Source of the DNA: Fimenecus sp045655645
GTDB taxonomy: Bacteria; Bacillota; Clostridia; Oscillospirales; Acutalibacteraceae
Reading direction: 5' to 3'
Assembly (NCBI GenBank): GCA_045655645.1
Contig: JAZOPS010000051.1
Coordinates: 66,553-130,552, forward strand
DNA: 64,000 bases
Shown in pieces: positions 60,632-64,000 of this stretch. The translations under genes and the position numbers were made by a program. Under the pieces are notes generated by a model. It saw nothing but the letters and a program-made list of their open reading frames with translations. It was not told where the DNA came from and did not search any database. Every line of letters starts with the position of its first letter. Position 1 is the first letter of the stretch.

Positions 60632-61060
60632 TTAGTGGTTACAGCCTTCGTCGCCACAGTCACAGCTACAACCTGAGCAGTCGCCACCGCATGAATGTGC
60701 TGTTGGGTCGCATGTATCAGGGTCGTCACCGTTTACGCACATAGCAAGAATGCCTGTAAGATAGTTCATAAGGTCATCTAATTCTTTTCTTGCCATTTCA
60801 TAGTTGCGCATATTTTCGTTCATCATAATTTCTGAATACACGCCACGGAATTCTTCATCATAAGCTTTCATCTTGCCTTCATCTGGCTCTTCTTTTGATG
60901 CTTCGTGCTGATATGAAACCTGAATGAGTTGGATTTTGCTCATAAGTTCGTTAAGAGCTGTGTCCTGCTCATTTGCTTCGATTGCCTTTCTCATTGCAAG
61001 ATATCTTTCATCTTGCTGAATTGCTTTGCCAAGTTCTCTTGTGAGTTTTTCGATTGACAT
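60632..61060 (-). CDS. YlbF/YmcA-family protein with Cys-rich tail
   Basis: The 142-aa protein matches the helical YlbF/YmcA (Ric) family over residues 1-105 (LTRELGKAIQQDERYLAM, then NELMSKIQLIQ). In Bacillus YlbF, YmcA and YaaT form a complex with Fe-S clusters that supports RNA maturation, sporulation and competence. Here residues about 110-142 add a tail with nine cysteines in CGGDC, CSGCSC and CGDEGC patterns, absent from the typical short family members as I know them. It is 36 bp after miaB, matching the Bacillus miaB-ymcA-mutS-mutL order. Confidence 0.87.
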   Translation of the reverse strand: MSIEKLTRELGKAIQQDERYLAMRKAIEANEQDTALNELMSKIQLIQVSYQHEASKEEPDEGKMKAYDEEFRGVYSEIMMNENMRNYEMARKELDDLMNYLTGILAMCVNGDDPDTCDPTAHSCGGDCSGCSCDCGDEGCNH

Positions 61061-61096
61061 TTGTTTTTGCTCCTTTATTTTAACTTTTATTTTTTA

Positions 61097-62494
61097 TTAT
61101 TTAATGAGTTCGCCACGAACTAACCAATTAAGTGGTTCAGTCACTTTTACATGACAGAATTTTCCAACTAAGCTATGGTCATTGCTTGGGAATTCAATAA
61201 TAACATTTCCGTCTGTGCGCCCTGCTAAATAACCATCGAGAGTTTTGCTTTTGCCTTCGCAAAGCACACGATATGTTTTGCCTTTCATATTGGCACTGTG
61301 CTCACTTGCTATTGTTTCTTGCAAGTCGCAAAGTTCTTTAAACCACTTATTCTTTTCATCATAAGAAATAGGGTCATCCATAAGTGATGCCTTTGTGCCT
61401 TTTCTTGATGAGAAAATAAATGTGAAAAGTGATGTGTAGCCAACTTCTTTTACAAGTGACAAAGTATCACAAAATTCTTCATAAGTCTCACCAGGGAAAC
61501 CAACGATAATATCACTTGTAAGTGACAAACCTTCGATTTTCTCTTTTGCATAAGAAATAAGTTCAAGATATTTCTCACGGTCATAATGACGATTCATTTC
61601 TTTGAGGATTCTATTGTTACCTGACTGAACAGGAAGATGGATATGCTTTGAGAGTTTTTCACACTCTGCAATTGTGTCGATAAGCTCTTTTGTGCAATCT
61701 TTAGGGTGAGATGTCATAAATCTGATTGTGAACTCACCATCAAGCTCGTTAAGTTGTCGAAGAAGTTTTGAGAAGTTTATATCTTCGTCTAAACCTTTGC
61801 CATAAGAGTTTACATTCTGACCGAGAAGAGTGATATCTTTATAACCCTCTGCAATTATCTGCTTGAATTCTGCGATAATATCAGCTGAATTTCGGCTTCG
61901 CTCTCTTCCCCTTACATAAGGCACTACACAATAACTACAGAAATTATCGCAACCATACATAATTGGAAGCCAAGCCTTTGCAGAGTTATCACGAAGAGCG
62001 GGCATACCCTCAACAATCTCATTAGTTTCTGTCATATCTGCAAAAAAGCGTTTGCCTTTTAAGAGATATGCTTTGAAAATTTCAGGCACTTTGTATTGGT
62101 TATGAGTACCAAAAACGATGTCAACAAAAGGATAACTGTTATAAATCTTGTTTCTAATATGCTCTTGTTGCATCATACAACCACAAAGCGCAATAATGAG
62201 ATTTGGGTTGGACTGTTTTAATTTCTTTATTGCACCCACATTGCCGAAAACACGGTCTTCAGCATGTTCACGAATTGCACAGGTGTTATAGAGAATTAAA
62301 TCTGCATCTTCTTTTTCTTCAGTCATAGTATAGCCCATTTTAGAGAGCATTCCCTTAATGCGCTCACTATCGGCAACATTACCTTGACAGCCATAAGTAT
62401 GAATAAAGGCTTTTGGGGTGTTGCCGTGACGCAATAACAAGAGCTCTGCTACTTCATCGGCTATATTAAATTGCTTTTGAATTTTTTCGTTCAT
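61097..62494 (-). CDS. miaB: tRNA-2-methylthio-N6-dimethylallyladenosine synthase
   Basis: The 465-aa radical-SAM enzyme adds methylthio to i6A37 made by MiaA. The N-terminal methylthiotransferase cluster Cys are in TYGCQGN, YNTCAIRE and LCGCMMQQ; the radical-SAM cluster motif is CDNFCSYCVVPYVRGRE. A TRAM domain ends the protein (TYRVLCEGKS, then GRTDGNVIIEF). A transposon-like element ends 22 bp upstream of its start codon, so that element may affect its promoter. Confidence 0.96.
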   Translation of the reverse strand: MNEKIQKQFNIADEVAELLLLRHGNTPKAFIHTYGCQGNVADSERIKGMLSKMGYTMTEEKEDADLILYNTCAIREHAEDRVFGNVGAIKKLKQSNPNLIIALCGCMMQQEHIRNKIYNSYPFVDIVFGTHNQYKVPEIFKAYLLKGKRFFADMTETNEIVEGMPALRDNSAKAWLPIMYGCDNFCSYCVVPYVRGRERSRNSADIIAEFKQIIAEGYKDITLLGQNVNSYGKGLDEDINFSKLLRQLNELDGEFTIRFMTSHPKDCTKELIDTIAECEKLSKHIHLPVQSGNNRILKEMNRHYDREKYLELISYAKEKIEGLSLTSDIIVGFPGETYEEFCDTLSLVKEVGYTSLFTFIFSSRKGTKASLMDDPISYDEKNKWFKELCDLQETIASEHSANMKGKTYRVLCEGKSKTLDGYLAGRTDGNVIIEFPSNDHSLVGKFCHVKVTEPLNWLVRGELIK

Positions 62495-62515
62495 TTAGAA
62501 TTAAACGCCCTTTTT

Positions 62516-62790
62516 AAGTTGGCGAGAATAATCCAAAATAGTTTTTTGAATGGATATTTTCGCCAATCTATTGTTAAAATACTCGTAAATCCACAAAGGA
62601 TTTACTGCGTTTTGTGCCTCAGCTTGACAAAAATCTCCTATTCAAAAAATCTTCGACCTGAAAACGAAGAATTTTTATTGGGTTTTTGGTTGCTGAGCAC
62701 GATGGAAGGCTGACGCCTTTCGAGTGAGAAGCACCGAAAAGTCTTAAAAATTATCGTTTTAAGGCTGTTTCGGATTATTCTCACCAACTT
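62516..62790. mobile_element. MITE with 19-bp terminal inverted repeats
   Basis: The left end AAGTTGGCGAGAATAATCC (62516-62534) and the right end GGATTATTCTCACCAACTT (62772-62790) are inverted copies matching at 18 of 19 positions. The 275-bp element has no gene, is AT-rich, and contains hairpins such as GTAAATCC-ACAAA-GGATTTAC (62585-62605). A target duplication is unclear. The right end overlaps the 3' end of the hydrolase gene; the left end lies close to miaB. It fills this intergenic gap. Confidence 0.8.
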
Positions 62791-63719
62791 TTATAAGTTG
62801 ATTGTAAGAATTTAAGAACATCGTTATAAACGACTTCCTTCTCTGTTTCGTTAAGAATTTCGTGGCGCATTCCCGGATAGAGAATTACGGTTGGGTCAAA
62901 GCCTGCTGCTGCAAGTTGGTCTGCAACCGCCAACACGCCTTTACCATTCATACCAACAGGGTCTTTTGCACCTGAAATTACCATTACATTAAGGTTTTCT
63001 GGAAGACGATATGCCCAAAGTTCATCACAAGCTTCACGCATAAGGTTATAGATATCGCGATAGCCTGCAAGAGTGTATGTAAATCCACAAAGTTCGTCAT
63101 TTGAATATGCAAGTCTGTTATCAGCATTTTCTGAAAGCCATGCAAGTGCGTTGCCTTTATCGTCACCAAGCATTGAGAAGCCTTTGTTCATAACATCAGC
63201 TACACCATCAACGCGTCTTGTTGAGCCATATTTTGCAACGAGCAAGTCGATACCATCAACTGCTGCGTTGATAATTGGTGGAAGGTCACCTGTACCACAA
63301 AGGATTACACCGTCAAGCTCATAACCGAAATGGCTTGCATAAACTCTTGTGCAGAATGAGCCCATTGAATGACCAAAAAGGAAATATGGAATATCAGGGT
63401 TTCTCTTTTTCATAATTTTTGTGAGAATGTGCATATCGTCAACTAATCTCTTGTCGCCATTCTCTTCGCCCATATAGCCGATTTGTGCACGCTCATCAAT
63501 GCTCTTACCGTGACCTAAATGGTCGTTACCACAAACCACAAATCCGTTAGATGCTAAAAATCTAGCAAAGTCGTCATAACGAGCAATATGCTCAGCCATT
63601 CCGTGAGTTAATTGCACAATACCAATTGGGGTTAATTCGTCATCTTCCCAGATTAAAGTTCTGATTTTATTTAACCCATTTGATGAGTTAAAATATGCTT
63701 CTTTTCTAACCAATGCCAT
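62781..63719 (-). CDS. Alpha/beta hydrolase (monoacylglycerol lipase-like)
   Basis: The 312-aa protein starts at 63719, seven bases after GGAGGG. It is an S33/Hydrolase_4-type enzyme: VQLTHGMAEHIARYDDFA, NDHLGHGKS, the nucleophile elbow FGHSMGSF, an Asp near SGAKDPVG and His in GMRHEIL. Such enzymes hydrolyse monoacylglycerols or lysophospholipids. The final codons Ser-Trp-stop lie within the terminal repeat of the adjacent MITE. Confidence 0.9.
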   Translation of the reverse strand: MALVRKEAYFNSSNGLNKIRTLIWEDDELTPIGIVQLTHGMAEHIARYDDFARFLASNGFVVCGNDHLGHGKSIDERAQIGYMGEENGDKRLVDDMHILTKIMKKRNPDIPYFLFGHSMGSFCTRVYASHFGYELDGVILCGTGDLPPIINAAVDGIDLLVAKYGSTRRVDGVADVMNKGFSMLGDDKGNALAWLSENADNRLAYSNDELCGFTYTLAGYRDIYNLMREACDELWAYRLPENLNVMVISGAKDPVGMNGKGVLAVADQLAAAGFDPTVILYPGMRHEILNETEKEVVYNDVLKFLQSTYKSW

Positions 63720-63772
63720 AACATTTCCCTCCAAAATGCATATTTACGCATAATAATGCATAATATCAATTT

Positions 63773-63801
63773 ATTATACTACAAAAGGTGTTTTTTGTCA
63801 T
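63773..63801 (-). promoter_or_regulatory. Sigma-A promoter of the alpha/beta hydrolase gene
   Basis: ATGACA and TATAAT are separated by 17 bp on the minus strand, 54 bp before the start codon. Confidence 0.6.
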
Positions 63802-63966
63802 TAAAATTTCGTAAATTTTTCAAAAAAATAATTTTTGTAATGTTCACTATGTGGCATAAAAGTTTTTCGTTATTTTTTATATATTATTGTTATAAAAAAT
63901 GGTAAATATGACCAAAAATCACGGTTTTCGCACTGTTTTTAGCCTGTTTTTATAGTCTCTATCAAT

Positions 63967-63995
63967 TTGCATTGAATTTGGCTTTATGCTAAAAT
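63967..63995 (+). promoter_or_regulatory. Putative plus-strand promoter at the window edge
   Basis: TTGCAT and TAAAAT are separated by 17 bp and point out of the window, so a plus-strand gene probably begins beyond 64000. The stretch 63802-63966 is AT-rich; I see no gene in it. Confidence 0.4.
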
Positions 63996-64000
63996 TATAA

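Noticed and set aside
62471..62713. 80-codon plus-strand frame in the miaB-hydrolase gap
   Set aside because: It lies mostly inside the MITE, overlaps the miaB start, and has no ribosome site or recognisable domain.

Overview
The window looks like a chromosome segment from an AT-rich, spore-forming Clostridia bacterium, most like gut Ruminococcaceae/Oscillospirales. The sporulation genes spoIIR and bofA, the Firmicutes-type sepF/divIVA and miaB-ylbF-mutS-mutL-miaA neighbourhoods, RBS motifs of the AAGGAG type, frequent TTG/GTG starts, dockerin-like EF-hands, a BspA-type leucine-rich protein and short intergenic palindromes all point this way. The taxonomic call is inference; no rRNA gene is present.

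Layout. 1-315: 3' end of acetate kinase. 367-5815 (minus): operon of a glycerophosphodiester phosphodiesterase, a GH20 hexosaminidase, a Na/Pi cotransporter and a GH18 lipoprotein. 5911-8422: spoIIR, a structured RNA that is probably 6S RNA, small conserved or unknown genes, and bofA. 8501-13088: a UPF0126/TRIC membrane protein, a PH-like membrane protein, a split TauE/SafE exporter and a large extracellular GH-A glycosidase. 13188-16832: Na+-pumping oxaloacetate decarboxylase operon (alpha, gamma, biotin carrier, beta) with a consensus promoter and an operator-like inverted repeat. 16831-20543: sfsA, a GPH sugar symporter and a membrane M28 peptidase.

20545-32581 (minus) is the most unusual region. 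One consensus promoter drives about 12 kb encoding a single-pass membrane protein, an 1818-aa secreted multidomain protein, seven tandem paralogous secreted proteins of about 150-166 aa, and a membrane-anchored protein with a long thrombospondin-type-3 Asp-rich stalk. The fold of the seven small proteins recurs as the C-terminal domain of the giant protein. Putative calcium loops occur in five of the ten genes. I read it as an undescribed cell-surface assembly locus.

32793-42406: tRNA-Leu(CAA); a metF-DUF5685-J-domain-membrane-radC operon; a three-gene flavin/FeS complex (NuoE-like, NuoF-like, and a 2Fe-2S/GltD-type/4Fe-4S fusion) resembling a Sporomusa-type (Stn) transhydrogenase; and a PHP phosphoesterase. 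42537-45875: secreted leucine-rich protein with alternating Cys-rich repeats and a dockerin-like end. 46319-63719: a long minus-strand housekeeping run with split transketolase, HAD phosphatase, rluD, lspA, divIVA, sepF, yggS, an HlyD-like adaptor, miaA, mutL, an orphan membrane gene, mutS, ylbF-like, miaB and an alpha/beta hydrolase. Palindromic and MITE-like repeats sit in several gaps, one of them forming the 3' end of the hydrolase gene.
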